NCBI RefSeq assembly: GCF_013705725.1
Contig: NZ_CP055481.1
Span: forward strand, 1,612,001 to 1,676,000
Length of the DNA stretch: 64,000 nt
Direction of reading: 5' to 3'
DNA from: Klebsiella sp. RHBSTW-00484
GTDB taxonomy: Bacteria; Pseudomonadota; Gammaproteobacteria; Enterobacterales; Enterobacteriaceae
Position numbers and translations under genes: made by a program. The notes under the pieces were generated by a model. It saw only the letters and a list, made by a program, of their open reading frames with translations, made no database searches and had not been told where the DNA came from. Below, piece by piece: positions 56,068 to 64,000 of this stretch; position 1 is the stretch's first letter; the number at the start of each line of letters is the position of its first letter.

Positions 56068-59000
56068 ATGATGGAAATTTTGCGTGGTTCACCTGCACTG
56101 TCGGCATTCCGTATCAATAAACTGCTGGCACGTTTCCAGGCGGCCAACCTTCCGGTAAGCACGATATATGCCGAGTATGTTCATTTTGCCGATCTCAGCG
56201 CTCCACTAAGCGGCGACGATCGTGAGAATCTGGCGAGGTTGCTAAAATATGGCCCGAACTTAAGCAGCCATACCCCAAGCGGCAAGCTACTGCTCGTTAC
56301 CCCCCGTCCTGGCACTATCTCTCCCTGGTCTTCAAAAGCTACCGACATCGCCCGTAACTGTGGTCTGTCTCAGGTTGTACGCCTGGAGCGCGGCGTTGTG
56401 TACTACGTTGAAGCGAGCAGCCTGACTAAAGAGCAGTGGGCGCTGGTGGCGGCTGAACTGCACGATCGAATGATGGAAAGCGTATTTGGCGCGCTGGAAG
56501 AGGGCGAAAAGCTGTTTGCTCACCATCAGCCGACCCCGGTCACCAGCGTTGACCTGCTGGGACAGGGTCGTCAGGCGCTGATTGACGCCAACCTCCGTCT
56601 GGGGCTGGCGCTGGCGGAAGACGAAATCGACTATCTGCAGGAGGCTTTCCACAAGCTGGGTCGCAACCCGAACGATATCGAACTCTATATGTTCGCGCAG
56701 GCTAACTCCGAGCACTGCCGACACAAGATTTTTAACGCCGATTGGGTCATTGATGGCGAGCAGCAGCCGAAGTCGCTGTTCAAGATGATCAAAAACACCT
56801 TTGAGAAAACTCCGGACTACGTGCTGTCTGCCTATAAAGATAACGCCGCGGTAATGGAAGGCTCGGCGGTGGGGCGTTATTTTGCTGACCACGAAACGGG
56901 TCGCTACGACTTCCACCAGGAAGACGCGCATATTTTGATGAAGGTCGAAACCCACAACCACCCGACGGCGATCTCTCCGTGGCCGGGCGCGGCGACCGGT
57001 TCTGGCGGTGAAATCCGTGACGAAGGTGCGACCGGTCGTGGTGCTAAGCCGAAAGCGGGGCTGGTGGGTTTCTCCGTCTCCAACCTGCGTATTCCGGGCT
57101 TTGAGCAGCCGTGGGAAGAAGATTTCGGCAAGCCGGATCGTATTGTGACCGCGCTGGATATCATGACCGATGGCCCTCTGGGCGGTGCGGCGTTTAACAA
57201 CGAATTTGGTCGCCCGGCGCTGAACGGTTATTTCCGTACCTATGAAGAGAAAGTGACCAGCCACAACGGCGAAGAGCTGCGCGGTTATCACAAGCCCATC
57301 ATGCTGGCGGGCGGTATCGGCAACATTCGCGGCGAACACGTGCAGAAGGGAGAGATTGTCGTTGGCGCGAAGCTGATTGTTCTTGGCGGCCCGGCGATGA
57401 ACATCGGCCTCGGCGGCGGTGCTGCTTCTTCAATGGCGTCGGGACAGTCTGATGCAGACCTGGATTTTGCCTCCGTGCAGCGCGACAACCCGGAAATGGA
57501 ACGTCGCTGCCAGGAAGTTATCGACCGCTGCTGGCAGCTGGGCGACGCCAACCCGATTCTGTTTATCCATGACGTCGGTGCTGGCGGTTTGTCCAATGCC
57601 ATGCCGGAGCTGGTGAGTGATGGCGGCCGCGGCGGTAAATTCCAGTTGCGTGACATCCTCAGCGACGAGCCGGGCATGAGCCCGCTGGAAATCTGGTGTA
57701 ATGAATCGCAAGAACGCTATGTCATGGCCGTTGCGCCGGAGCAACTGCCGCTGTTTGATGAACTGTGCCGTCGCGAACGTGCGCCATACGCGGTTATTGG
57801 CGAAGCGACCGAAGCGATGCATCTGAGCCTTGACGATACCCATTTTGACGATCGACCGATTGATCTACCGCTCGACGTGCTGCTGGGCAAAACGCCGAAA
57901 ATGACCCGCGATGTGCAGACGCTGAAAGCACAGGGTCAGAGTCTGGATCGCCAGGGCATAACTATTGCCGACGCGGTGAACCGCGTGCTGCATCTGCCGA
58001 CCGTTGCGGAGAAAACCTTCCTTGTCACCATCGGTGACCGCACCGTGACCGGCATGGTCGCCCGCGATCAGATGGTCGGCCCGTGGCAGCTCCCGGTCGC
58101 TAACTGCGCGGTAACCACTGCCAGCCTCGACAACTACTACGGTGAAGCCATGTCAATTGGCGAACGTGCTCCGGTTGCGCTGCTGGACTTTGCCGCTTCC
58201 GCCCGCCTGGCGGTTGGCGAAGCGCTAACGAATATCGCCGCGACGCAGATTGGCGCGCTCAATCGCGTGAAGCTGTCGGCAAACTGGATGGCCGCAGCTG
58301 GTCACCCGGGTGAAGACGCTGGCTTATATGAAGCCGTTAAAGCGGTTGGCGAAGAGCTGTGTCCGGCTCTGGGACTGACGATTCCAGTGGGTAAAGACTC
58401 TATGTCGATGAAAACCCGCTGGCAGGAAGGCAACGAGCAGCGCGAAATGACCTCCCCGCTGTCGCTGGTGATTTCTGCCTTTGCTCGCGTGGAAGATGTG
58501 CGCCGCACCGTGACCCCGCAGCTCGCGACCGTTGATAACGCTCTGCTGCTGATTGATTTGGGCAAAGGTAAAAATGCGCTGGGCGCCACCGCGCTGGCGC
58601 AGGTTTACCGTCAGTTGGGCGATGTTACCGCGGACGTGCGCGATGTTGCTCAGTTGAAAGGTTTCTGGGAGTCGATGCAGGCGCTGGTGGCTGAAGATAA
58701 GCTGCTGGCCTGGCATGACCGGTCCGACGGCGGCCTGCTGGTGACCCTGGCTGAAATGGCCTTTGCTGGTCACTGTGGCGTCAATGTGGATATCGCCGCG
58801 CTCGGCAATGACCATCTGGCTGCGCTGTTTAACGAAGAGCTGGGGGGCGTGATTCAGATCCGTGCTGGCGATCGTCAGGCAGTCGAAGCGCTGCTGGCGG
58901 CGAATGGCCTGGCAGATTGCGTTCACTACCTCGGACAGGCGACGGCGGGCGACCGCTTTGTTATCGCCGCCGATAGTCATCCGGTATTTAGCGAAAGCCG

Positions 59001-59955
59001 CACCACGCTGCGTATGTGGTGGGCTGAGACGACCTGGCAGATGCAGCGTCTGCGCGATAACCCGGAGTGTGCCGACCAGGAACATGACGCGAAGGCTAAC
59101 GACAACGATCCTGGCCTCAACGTGAAGCTTTCCTTCGATATCAACGAAGACATCGCGGCACCTTATATCGCTAGTGGTGCGCGTCCGAAGGTCGCTGTGC
59201 TGCGCGAGCAAGGCGTGAACTCCCATGTAGAAATGGCGGCAGCGTTCCATCGTGCGGGCTTTGATGCTATCGACGTGCATATGAGCGACCTGCTGGCGGG
59301 CCGTACCGGTCTTGCTGATTTCCAGGCGCTGGTGGCCTGCGGAGGTTTCTCCTACGGTGATGTTTTAGGCGCGGGTGAAGGCTGGGCGAAATCTATTCTG
59401 TTCAATGACCGCGTACGCGACGAGTTTGCCACTTTCTTCCATCGCCCACAGACATTGGCGCTGGGCGTGTGCAACGGCTGTCAGATGATGTCTAACCTGC
59501 GCGAACTTATCCCCGGCAGCGACCTGTGGCCGCGCTTTGTGCGCAACCACTCTGACCGCTTTGAAGCTCGTTTCAGCCTGGTTGAAGTGACCCAAAGCCC
59601 GTCGCTGCTGTTGCAGGGAATGGTGGGGTCAATGATGCCAATTGCCGTTTCTCACGGTGAAGGGCAGGTAGAAGTGCGTGATGGTGCACATCTGGCTCAG
59701 CTAGAGAGCAAAGGCCTGGTGGCTCTGCGCTTCGTCGATAACTTTGGTAAGGTCACGGAGAACTACCCGGCTAACCCGAACGGTTCGGCGAACGGCATTA
59801 CCGCGGTGACCAGCGAAAGCGGACGCGCGACTATCATGATGCCGCACCCGGAGCGTGTATTCCGTACCGTGTCGAACTCCTGGCATCCGGAAAACTGGGG
59901 CGAAGACAGCCCGTGGATGCGTATTTTCCGCAACGCGCGTAAACAGCTGGGCTAA
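56068..59955 (+). CDS. purL: Phosphoribosylformylglycinamidine synthase PurL
   Basis: 1295 aa, the E. coli length. Order: N-terminal linker, FGAM-synthase ATP-grasp-like domains with [13 protein letters not shown] and [23 protein letters not shown], a second ATP-like site, and a C-terminal glutamine amidotransferase domain with nucleophile Cys in GVCNGCQMM (about 1135) and His/Glu PHPERVF. It makes FGAM from FGAR, Gln and ATP in purine synthesis. It is monocistronic, under PurR control, with a terminator. Confidence 0.98.
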   Translation: MMEILRGSPALSAFRINKLLARFQAANLPVSTIYAEYVHFADLSAPLSGDDRENLARLLKYGPNLSSHTPSGKLLLVTPRPGTISPWSSKATDIARNCGLSQVVRLERGVVYYVEASSLTKEQWALVAAELHDRMMESVFGALEEGEKLFAHHQPTPVTSVDLLGQGRQALIDANLRLGLALAEDEIDYLQEAFHKLGRNPNDIELYMFAQANSEHCRHKIFNADWVIDGEQQPKSLFKMIKNTFEKTPDYVLSAYKDNAAVMEGSAVGRYFADHETGRYDFHQEDAHILMKVETHNHPTAISPWPGAATGSGGEIRDEGATGRGAKPKAGLVGFSVSNLRIPGFEQPWEEDFGKPDRIVTALDIMTDGPLGGAAFNNEFGRPALNGYFRTYEEKVTSHNGEELRGYHKPIMLAGGIGNIRGEHVQKGEIVVGAKLIVLGGPAMNIGLGGGAASSMASGQSDADLDFASVQRDNPEMERRCQEVIDRCWQLGDANPILFIHDVGAGGLSNAMPELVSDGGRGGKFQLRDILSDEPGMSPLEIWCNESQERYVMAVAPEQLPLFDELCRRERAPYAVIGEATEAMHLSLDDTHFDDRPIDLPLDVLLGKTPKMTRDVQTLKAQGQSLDRQGITIADAVNRVLHLPTVAEKTFLVTIGDRTVTGMVARDQMVGPWQLPVANCAVTTASLDNYYGEAMSIGERAPVALLDFAASARLAVGEALTNIAATQIGALNRVKLSANWMAAAGHPGEDAGLYEAVKAVGEELCPALGLTIPVGKDSMSMKTRWQEGNEQREMTSPLSLVISAFARVEDVRRTVTPQLATVDNALLLIDLGKGKNALGATALAQVYRQLGDVTADVRDVAQLKGFWESMQALVAEDKLLAWHDRSDGGLLVTLAEMAFAGHCGVNVDIAALGNDHLAALFNEELGGVIQIRAGDRQAVEALLAANGLADCVHYLGQATAGDRFVIAADSHPVFSESRTTLRMWWAETTWQMQRLRDNPECADQEHDAKANDNDPGLNVKLSFDINEDIAAPYIASGARPKVAVLREQGVNSHVEMAAAFHRAGFDAIDVHMSDLLAGRTGLADFQALVACGGFSYGDVLGAGEGWAKSILFNDRVRDEFATFFHRPQTLALGVCNGCQMMSNLRELIPGSDLWPRFVRNHSDRFEARFSLVEVTQSPSLLLQGMVGSMMPIAVSHGEGQVEVRDGAHLAQLESKGLVALRFVDNFGKVTENYPANPNGSANGITAVTSESGRATIMMPHPERVFRTVSNSWHPENWGEDSPWMRIFRNARKQLG

Positions 59956-59975
59956 GTCTTCTTCGCAAACCTCAT

Positions 59976-60008
59976 TAAGCCTCCTGTAATTGCAGGGGGC
60001 TTTTTTTT
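59976..60008 (+). terminator. purL terminator
   Basis: AAGCCTCCTG and CAGGGGGCTT pair around a short loop and are followed by eight T residues, 20 nt after the stop. Confidence 0.92.
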
Positions 60009-60035
60009 GTGTGTGTGATGAGCGTGGGAAAAAGG

Positions 60036-60053
60036 TGTCGGGGATCGCCGACA
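60036..60053. promoter_or_regulatory. GlrR box 1 upstream of glmY
   Basis: TGTCGGGGATCGCCGACA is a perfect TGTC-N10-GACA, the site of the sigma-54 activator GlrR encoded at the end of this window. Confidence 0.85.
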
Positions 60054-60068
60054 AACGTGTAATAGCTG

Positions 60069-60086
60069 TGTCGTCAAAAGGTGACA
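60069..60086. promoter_or_regulatory. GlrR box 2 upstream of glmY
   Basis: TGTCGTCAAAAGGTGACA is a perfect TGTC-N10-GACA, 33 bp downstream of box 1. Confidence 0.85.
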
Positions 60087-60131
60087 CTTAACTCATTGAT
60101 TTAAAATGGTGTTAATAAATCACTTATTCGG

Positions 60132-60149
60132 TGTTGCTAATTAGCGACA
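60132..60149. promoter_or_regulatory. GlrR box 3 upstream of glmY
   Basis: TGTTGCTAATTAGCGACA differs from TGTC-N10-GACA at one base, 63 bp downstream of box 2. Three boxes are the E. coli arrangement too. Confidence 0.75.
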
Positions 60150-60230
60150 CTTTGCACAAATAGCAACCATCATCATTACCGTGATAAAATAGTAAAAAGG
60201 CATTATTTTTCATTGTGTTAATAAAATGTT

Positions 60231-60258
60231 TTGTGATGTGGCATAGTTCGTGCATAAT
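60231..60258 (+). promoter_or_regulatory. Overlapping sigma-54 and sigma-70 promoters of glmY
   Basis: Sigma-54: GG at 60240-60241 and GC at 60252-60253 are 10 bp apart (TGGCAT...TGCAT), placing the start at about 60265. Sigma-70: TTGTGA and CATAAT are 16 bp apart, giving the same start. The two promoters share DNA, as in E. coli glmY. Confidence 0.85.
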
Positions 60259-60265
60259 TATAACC

Positions 60266-60452
60266 AGTGGCTCATTCACCTTCTTATGTCAGCCCCCTCG
60301 GGAAGCGCTACATAAACCTCGAATGACGCACAAAAAGGTGCCTGCCGTCCAACTCCTGATAACAGCTCTGCTTTATCAGCCATCGGGCGAAACGTCGAGT
60401 AAGGCACCGCCTCATTGCTTAATAAAGCCAGGCTCTTGTAGCCTGGCTTTAT
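60266..60452 (+). ncRNA. glmY: Small RNA GlmY
   Basis: About 187 nt, starting AGTGGCTCATTCACC and ending at the terminator stem AAAGCCAGGCT/AGCCTGGCTTT. The 5' part (TTATGTCAGCCCC and GCTACATAAAC, which pair into the first hairpin) is close to E. coli GlmY; the middle differs. GlmY mimics GlmZ and sequesters the adaptor RapZ, so that GlmZ is spared and activates glmS, raising glucosamine-6-phosphate. It is driven by GlrR at a sigma-54 promoter and lies upstream of glrK-qseG-glrR. Confidence 0.9.
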
Positions 60453-60579
60453 TATACTCGTCGTCTTTTGTGCTATAGGTGCGTTGGCCGCATCTGTTCA
60501 CCTCGGTCACTTACTTGAGTAAGCTCCCGGGGATTCTCAGCTTTGCCGCCTTCCTGTAACTCAAAATCCATAGAGTATA
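60453..60579 (-). repeat. ERIC repeat between glmY and glrK
   Basis: Exactly 127 bp, ends TATACTC and GAGTATA, in the opposite direction to the one before recO. The core (GGTCACTTACTTGAGTAAGC and CTCCCGGGGATTCTC on the plus strand) is the complement of the ERIC consensus. It begins at the base after the glmY terminator stem. TA at both ends fits insertion at a TA dinucleotide. Confidence 0.92.
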
Positions 60580-60612
60580 TTGGGTATATTCAGGTAGCAT
60601 CGTAGTGAGCTA

Positions 60613-62067
60613 ATGATTGAGACGATATCCTTGAAGCGACTCTCCCTGTTTCCCCGTTCACTGCGCCAACTGGTCACGCTCTCCTTTGTGCTGATCCTGC
60701 TCCCGCTATTGGTTCTGGCCTGGCAGGCGTGGCAAAGCCTTAACGCGCTGAGCGCGCAGGCGGCGCATATCAATCGCACCACGCTTATCGACGCCCGGCG
60801 CAGCGAGGCGATGATCAATGCTGCGCTGGAGATGGAGCGCAGCTACCGGCAGTATTGCGTGCTGGATGATCCAACCCTGGCGCGGGTCTATCAAAATCAG
60901 CGTAAGCGCTACAGTGAAATGCTTGATGCTCACGCGGGGGTTCTGCCGGACGAAAAAATCTGGCAGGTGCTGCGTCAGGATCTCGACGAACTGGCGGAAC
61001 TCCAGTGCAAAAATAGCGGTCCGACGGTGAAATCTGCCGCCAGCCTGGAAGCTTTTGCCGCTGCCAACAGCGATATGGTCCAGGCGACCCGAACGGTGGT
61101 CTACTCTCGCGGGCAGCAGCTACAACAGGAGATTGCCGAACGCGGCCAGTTCTTCGGCTGGCAGGCGCTGGTTCTGTTTCTGCTCAGCCTGGCCCTGGTG
61201 CTGCTTTTCACCCGCATGATTATCGGCCCGGTGAAAGGTATTCAGAGAATGATTAATCGGCTGGGTGAAGGAAAATCGCTGGATGATGCCGCGATGTTTA
61301 CCGGCCCGCGAGAGCTGCGATCCGTCGGCAAACGTATTATCTGGCTGAGCGAACGCCTTGCCTGGTTGGAATCCCAGCGTCATCAGTTTTTGCGCCATCT
61401 TTCCCATGAGCTGAAAACGCCGCTGGCCAGCATGCGTGAAGGGACAGAGCTGCTCGCTGACCGCGTGGCCGGGCCGTTAACGCCCGAACAGCAGGAGATC
61501 GTGGAGATTCTGGATAGTAGCAGCCGCAATCTACAAAAGCTGATTGAACAACTGCTGGATTACAACCGGCAGCAGGCCGATGGCCCGGTTGCACGCGAGA
61601 CGGTCAATCTCGCTGAGCTGGTGGACAATGTGGTTTCCGCCCATAGCCTGCCGGCAAGAGCTAAAATGATGCAAACCGAATTGACGCTCACCGAGCGCTT
61701 CTGCCTGGCGGAGCCCGAACTTCTGGTGAGCGTACTGGATAATCTCTATTCCAATGCGGTGCACTATGGTGCTGAATCCGGTAACATCCGTATTCATAGC
61801 TACCGGCACGGCGAGCAGGTGCGCATTGACGTTATCAATAATGGCGAGCCGATCCCGCCTGCGGAAAAACAGATGATTTTCGAGCCTTTTTATCAGGGAA
61901 GCCACCAGCGTAAAGGGGCGGTAAAAGGCAGCGGTCTGGGGCTAAGCATCGCTCGTGACTGTGTACGGCAAATGCAGGGCGAGCTGAGCCTGGTGGATGA
62001 TAAATCTGGGCTTATCTGTTTTCGTATCACGCTGCCCGCCGCTGAGCCTGGAAAAAACAACGCATAA
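60613..62067 (+). CDS. glrK: Sensor histidine kinase GlrK (QseE)
   Basis: 484 aa from ATG; a TTG at 60631 (478 aa) matches the E. coli start better, but has no ribosome site. TM1 (about 20-40), a periplasmic helical domain, TM2 (about 180-200), HAMP, then HisKA with the phosphorylated His in FLRHLSHELKTPLASMREG, and HATPase_c with NLYSNAVHYG and GSGLGLSIARD. It responds to envelope signals and phosphorylates GlrR, which activates glmY and other genes. It is first in glrK-qseG-glrR. Confidence 0.96.
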   Translation: MIETISLKRLSLFPRSLRQLVTLSFVLILLPLLVLAWQAWQSLNALSAQAAHINRTTLIDARRSEAMINAALEMERSYRQYCVLDDPTLARVYQNQRKRYSEMLDAHAGVLPDEKIWQVLRQDLDELAELQCKNSGPTVKSAASLEAFAAANSDMVQATRTVVYSRGQQLQQEIAERGQFFGWQALVLFLLSLALVLLFTRMIIGPVKGIQRMINRLGEGKSLDDAAMFTGPRELRSVGKRIIWLSERLAWLESQRHQFLRHLSHELKTPLASMREGTELLADRVAGPLTPEQQEIVEILDSSSRNLQKLIEQLLDYNRQQADGPVARETVNLAELVDNVVSAHSLPARAKMMQTELTLTERFCLAEPELLVSVLDNLYSNAVHYGAESGNIRIHSYRHGEQVRIDVINNGEPIPPAEKQMIFEPFYQGSHQRKGAVKGSGLGLSIARDCVRQMQGELSLVDDKSGLICFRITLPAAEPGKNNA

Positions 62068-62084
62068 ATTAATATTGGGTGAAT

Positions 62085-62789
62085 ATGTCCCACTTCTTCG
62101 CATTTGTCCGTCCTCTTAGGGGATGGCTGCTGTCAGGTATTTCTTGCCTGGCGCTGGCGGGATGTTCCGCCTCCACATCACCACAGGCCGCGGATGGTAA
62201 AACGCTCTCCGCGCTGCCGCAGCATCAGGTCGCCGATTTTCTCTCGGTAGAGTGCGCCGACATCTGGAATCTGAAAAACGAGACCAGCGATAAAAACCCG
62301 CTCTACTGGTTGCGGGGGATCGATTGTGCAGATCGTCTGGCCCCGGCGCAGGCGCGTGCGGAAGCTAAGCTGCATAATGATGACAGCTGGCAGGATGCTT
62401 TTAAGCGCGGCATTTTGCTGGCGGATGCCAAAATTACGCCAGATGAACGCCGGGCGCTGGTGAATCGTCTGGATACTTTCAGCCCGCAAATCGCTGCACA
62501 GGTACGCCCGCTTTATCAGCTCTGGCGCGAAGGCCAGGGCCGACAACTTCAATTGGTTGATGAGCGTTCCCGCTACGCCAAATTGCAGCAATCCAGCGAT
62601 GCCGAGCTTGAGGCGCTGCGCCAGCAGGAGCTGGAGTTACGCAGCCAGCTTGAGCTCACCACCCGTAAGCTGGAAAACCTCACCGACATTGAGCGCCAGC
62701 TCTCCAGTCGTAAACCAGGAGGCAATTTCAGCTCTGATGCCGGGCACGGCAGCGAGAAAGTCCCGGAGGTGATTCATGACGATCCGTAA
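62085..62789 (+). CDS. qseG: Outer membrane lipoprotein QseG (YfhG)
   Basis: 234 aa from the ATG two codons after a GTG. Signal peptide and lipobox LALAGC (Cys near 27), then a helical domain with LSVECADIW and NPLYWLRGIDCADRL, and a C-terminal coiled coil (about 165-215, LQQSSDAELEALRQQELEL). It binds and activates the partner kinase GlrK in the envelope. It overlaps glrR by 14 nt. Confidence 0.94.
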   Translation: MSHFFAFVRPLRGWLLSGISCLALAGCSASTSPQAADGKTLSALPQHQVADFLSVECADIWNLKNETSDKNPLYWLRGIDCADRLAPAQARAEAKLHNDDSWQDAFKRGILLADAKITPDERRALVNRLDTFSPQIAAQVRPLYQLWREGQGRQLQLVDERSRYAKLQQSSDAELEALRQQELELRSQLELTTRKLENLTDIERQLSSRKPGGNFSSDAGHGSEKVPEVIHDDP

Positions 62790-64000
62790 ACCCGCCCATC
62801 TGCTGCTCGTAGATGACGACCCGGGCTTGTTGAAGCTGCTGGGGATGCGTCTTATCAGCGAAGGGTATCGTGTGGTCACTGCCGAAAGCGGCCCGGAGGC
62901 GTTGCGTATTTTGGGCCGCGAGAAAGTGGATCTGGTGGTCAGCGACCTGCGGATGGACGAGATGGACGGCCTACAGCTGTTCAGTGAAATTCAGAAGGTC
63001 CAGCCGGGGATGCCGGTGATTATCCTGACCGCGCACGGTTCCATTCCTGATGCCGTCGCAGCGACTCAGCAGGGCGTATTCAGCTTCCTGACCAAGCCGG
63101 TGGACAAAGACGCGCTGTATAAAGCTATCGACGATGCGCTGGAGCAGAGCGCGCCGACCACCGACGAGCGCTGGCGTCAGGCGATTGTCACCCGCAGCCC
63201 GCTGATGCAGCGCTTGCTTGAGCAGGCCGGGATGGTGGCGCAATCGGACGTGAGCGTGCTGATTAACGGCCAAAGCGGCACCGGCAAAGAGATTGTCGCC
63301 CAGGCTATTCATAACGCCAGCCCGCGCCACGATAAACCTTTTATCGCTATTAACTGCGGGGCGTTGCCCGAACAACTGCTGGAATCGGAGCTATTTGGTC
63401 ACGCGCGCGGTGCCTTTACCGGCGCGGTCAGCAGCCGTGAGGGATTGTTTCAGGCAGCCGAAGGCGGCACGCTGTTTCTTGATGAGATAGGCGATATGCC
63501 GGTGGCGCTACAGGTGAAACTGTTGCGCGTCCTGCAGGAGCGCAAAGTACGCCCGCTGGGTAGCAATCGCGATATTGATATTGATGTGCGGATTATCTCC
63601 GCTACCCACCGCGATCTGCCGAAAGCGATGGCCCGCGGTGAGTTTCGTGAAGACCTGTTTTATCGCCTGAACGTGGTGAATCTGAAAATTCCCCCGCTGG
63701 CCGATCGCACGGAAGATATCCCGCTACTGGCTAACCATCTGCTGCGCCAGTCCGCCGATCGCCACAAACCATTTGTCCGCGCGTTCTCTACAGATGCGAT
63801 GAAGCGGCTGATGGCCGCCAAATGGCCAGGGAACGTACGCCAACTGGTGAACGTGATTGAGCAGTGCGTGGCGCTGACTTCCTCGCCGGTGATCAGTGAT
63901 GCGCTGGTGGAACAGGCGCTGGAGGGGGAGAATACCGCGCTGCCGACGTTTGTTGAGGCGCGTAATCAGTTTGAGTTGAACTACCTGCGCAAGCTGCTGC
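62776..64000 (+). CDS. glrR: Response regulator GlrR (QseF), sigma-54 activator, 3' end outside window
   Basis: Begins MTIRKPAHLLLVDDDPG and runs open to the window edge (408 codons visible; the family has about 444). Receiver domain (1-120, phosphorylated Asp in VSDLRMDEM near 56), then an AAA+ domain with Walker A GQSGTGKE, the sigma-54 contact loop GAFTGA and Walker B GGTLFLDEIGD; only the very start of the DNA-binding end is present. It drives glmY from its sigma-54 promoter by binding the three boxes upstream of glmY. Confidence 0.97.
   Translation, partial: MTIRKPAHLLLVDDDPGLLKLLGMRLISEGYRVVTAESGPEALRILGREKVDLVVSDLRMDEMDGLQLFSEIQKVQPGMPVIILTAHGSIPDAVAATQQGVFSFLTKPVDKDALYKAIDDALEQSAPTTDERWRQAIVTRSPLMQRLLEQAGMVAQSDVSVLINGQSGTGKEIVAQAIHNASPRHDKPFIAINCGALPEQLLESELFGHARGAFTGAVSSREGLFQAAEGGTLFLDEIGDMPVALQVKLLRVLQERKVRPLGSNRDIDIDVRIISATHRDLPKAMARGEFREDLFYRLNVVNLKIPPLADRTEDIPLLANHLLRQSADRHKPFVRAFSTDAMKRLMAAKWPGNVRQLVNVIEQCVALTSSPVISDALVEQALEGENTALPTFVEARNQFELNYLRKLL

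Noticed and set aside
56332..59280. Long open frames antisense to purL (over 300 codons)
   Set aside because: They mirror high-GC codon structure of purL, have no recognisable domain and no ribosome site.

Overview
This is chromosomal DNA of a member of the Enterobacteriaceae outside Escherichia/Salmonella. The rRNA genes, most of the proteins and the gene order are those of the E. coli K-12 segment that runs from yfiB through aroF-tyrA-pheA, clpB, an rRNA operon equivalent to rrnG, the rpoE-rse, lepAB-rnc-era-recO-pdxJ-acpS genes and purL to glmY-glrK-qseG-glrR. Two full 127-bp ERIC repeats and several non-E. coli insertions point to the Klebsiella/Raoultella/Kluyvera/Enterobacter side of the family, but I cannot fix the genus from sequence alone.

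Layout. 1-1.7 kb: end of a DUF2946 gene and a PepSY-type membrane reductase-like protein, both with Met/His-rich stretches. 1.7-4.0 kb: yfiBNR c-di-GMP signalling module. 4.0-8.8 kb: aromatic amino acid genes aroF-tyrA (TyrR boxes) and, convergent, pheA with its leader peptide pheL and attenuator; an SMP-30-like gene is wedged between tyrA and pheA. 8.8-14.8 kb: raiA, bamD, rluD-pgeF, clpB (sigma-32 promoter). 14.8-20.4 kb: complete rRNA operon 16S-tRNA-Glu-23S-5S with an ERIC-like palindrome in the 23S-5S spacer. 20.4-34.3 kb: kgtP, yfiM, pssA, patZ, tapT, trxC, yfiF, ung, grcA, srmB, trmN, nadB. 34.5-44.4 kb: the rseD-rpoE-rseABC envelope-stress operon, lepA-lepB, rnc-era-recO (with an ERIC exactly between era and recO), pdxJ-acpS and yfhL.

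44.5-47.7 kb: an accessory cassette of LysR regulator, OFA-type MFS transporter and ketopantoate-reductase-like enzyme. 47.7-50 kb: yfhH, pgpC, tadA. 50-54.2 kb: a second accessory cassette, a GPH sugar transporter, a GH78 alpha-L-rhamnosidase-like enzyme and an AraC regulator, inserted between tadA and mltF. 54.3-64 kb: mltF, purL (PurR box), the sRNA gene glmY with three GlrR boxes and overlapping sigma-54/sigma-70 promoters, a second ERIC against its terminator, and glrK-qseG-glrR, the last gene cut by the window edge.

Most of the window is conserved core genome. The parts that core genes do not explain are the DUF2946/PepSY pair, the SMP-30 gene, the LysR-OFA-reductase cassette, the GPH-GH78-AraC cassette and the ERIC placements. 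No phage, IS element, plasmid gene or CRISPR array was seen.
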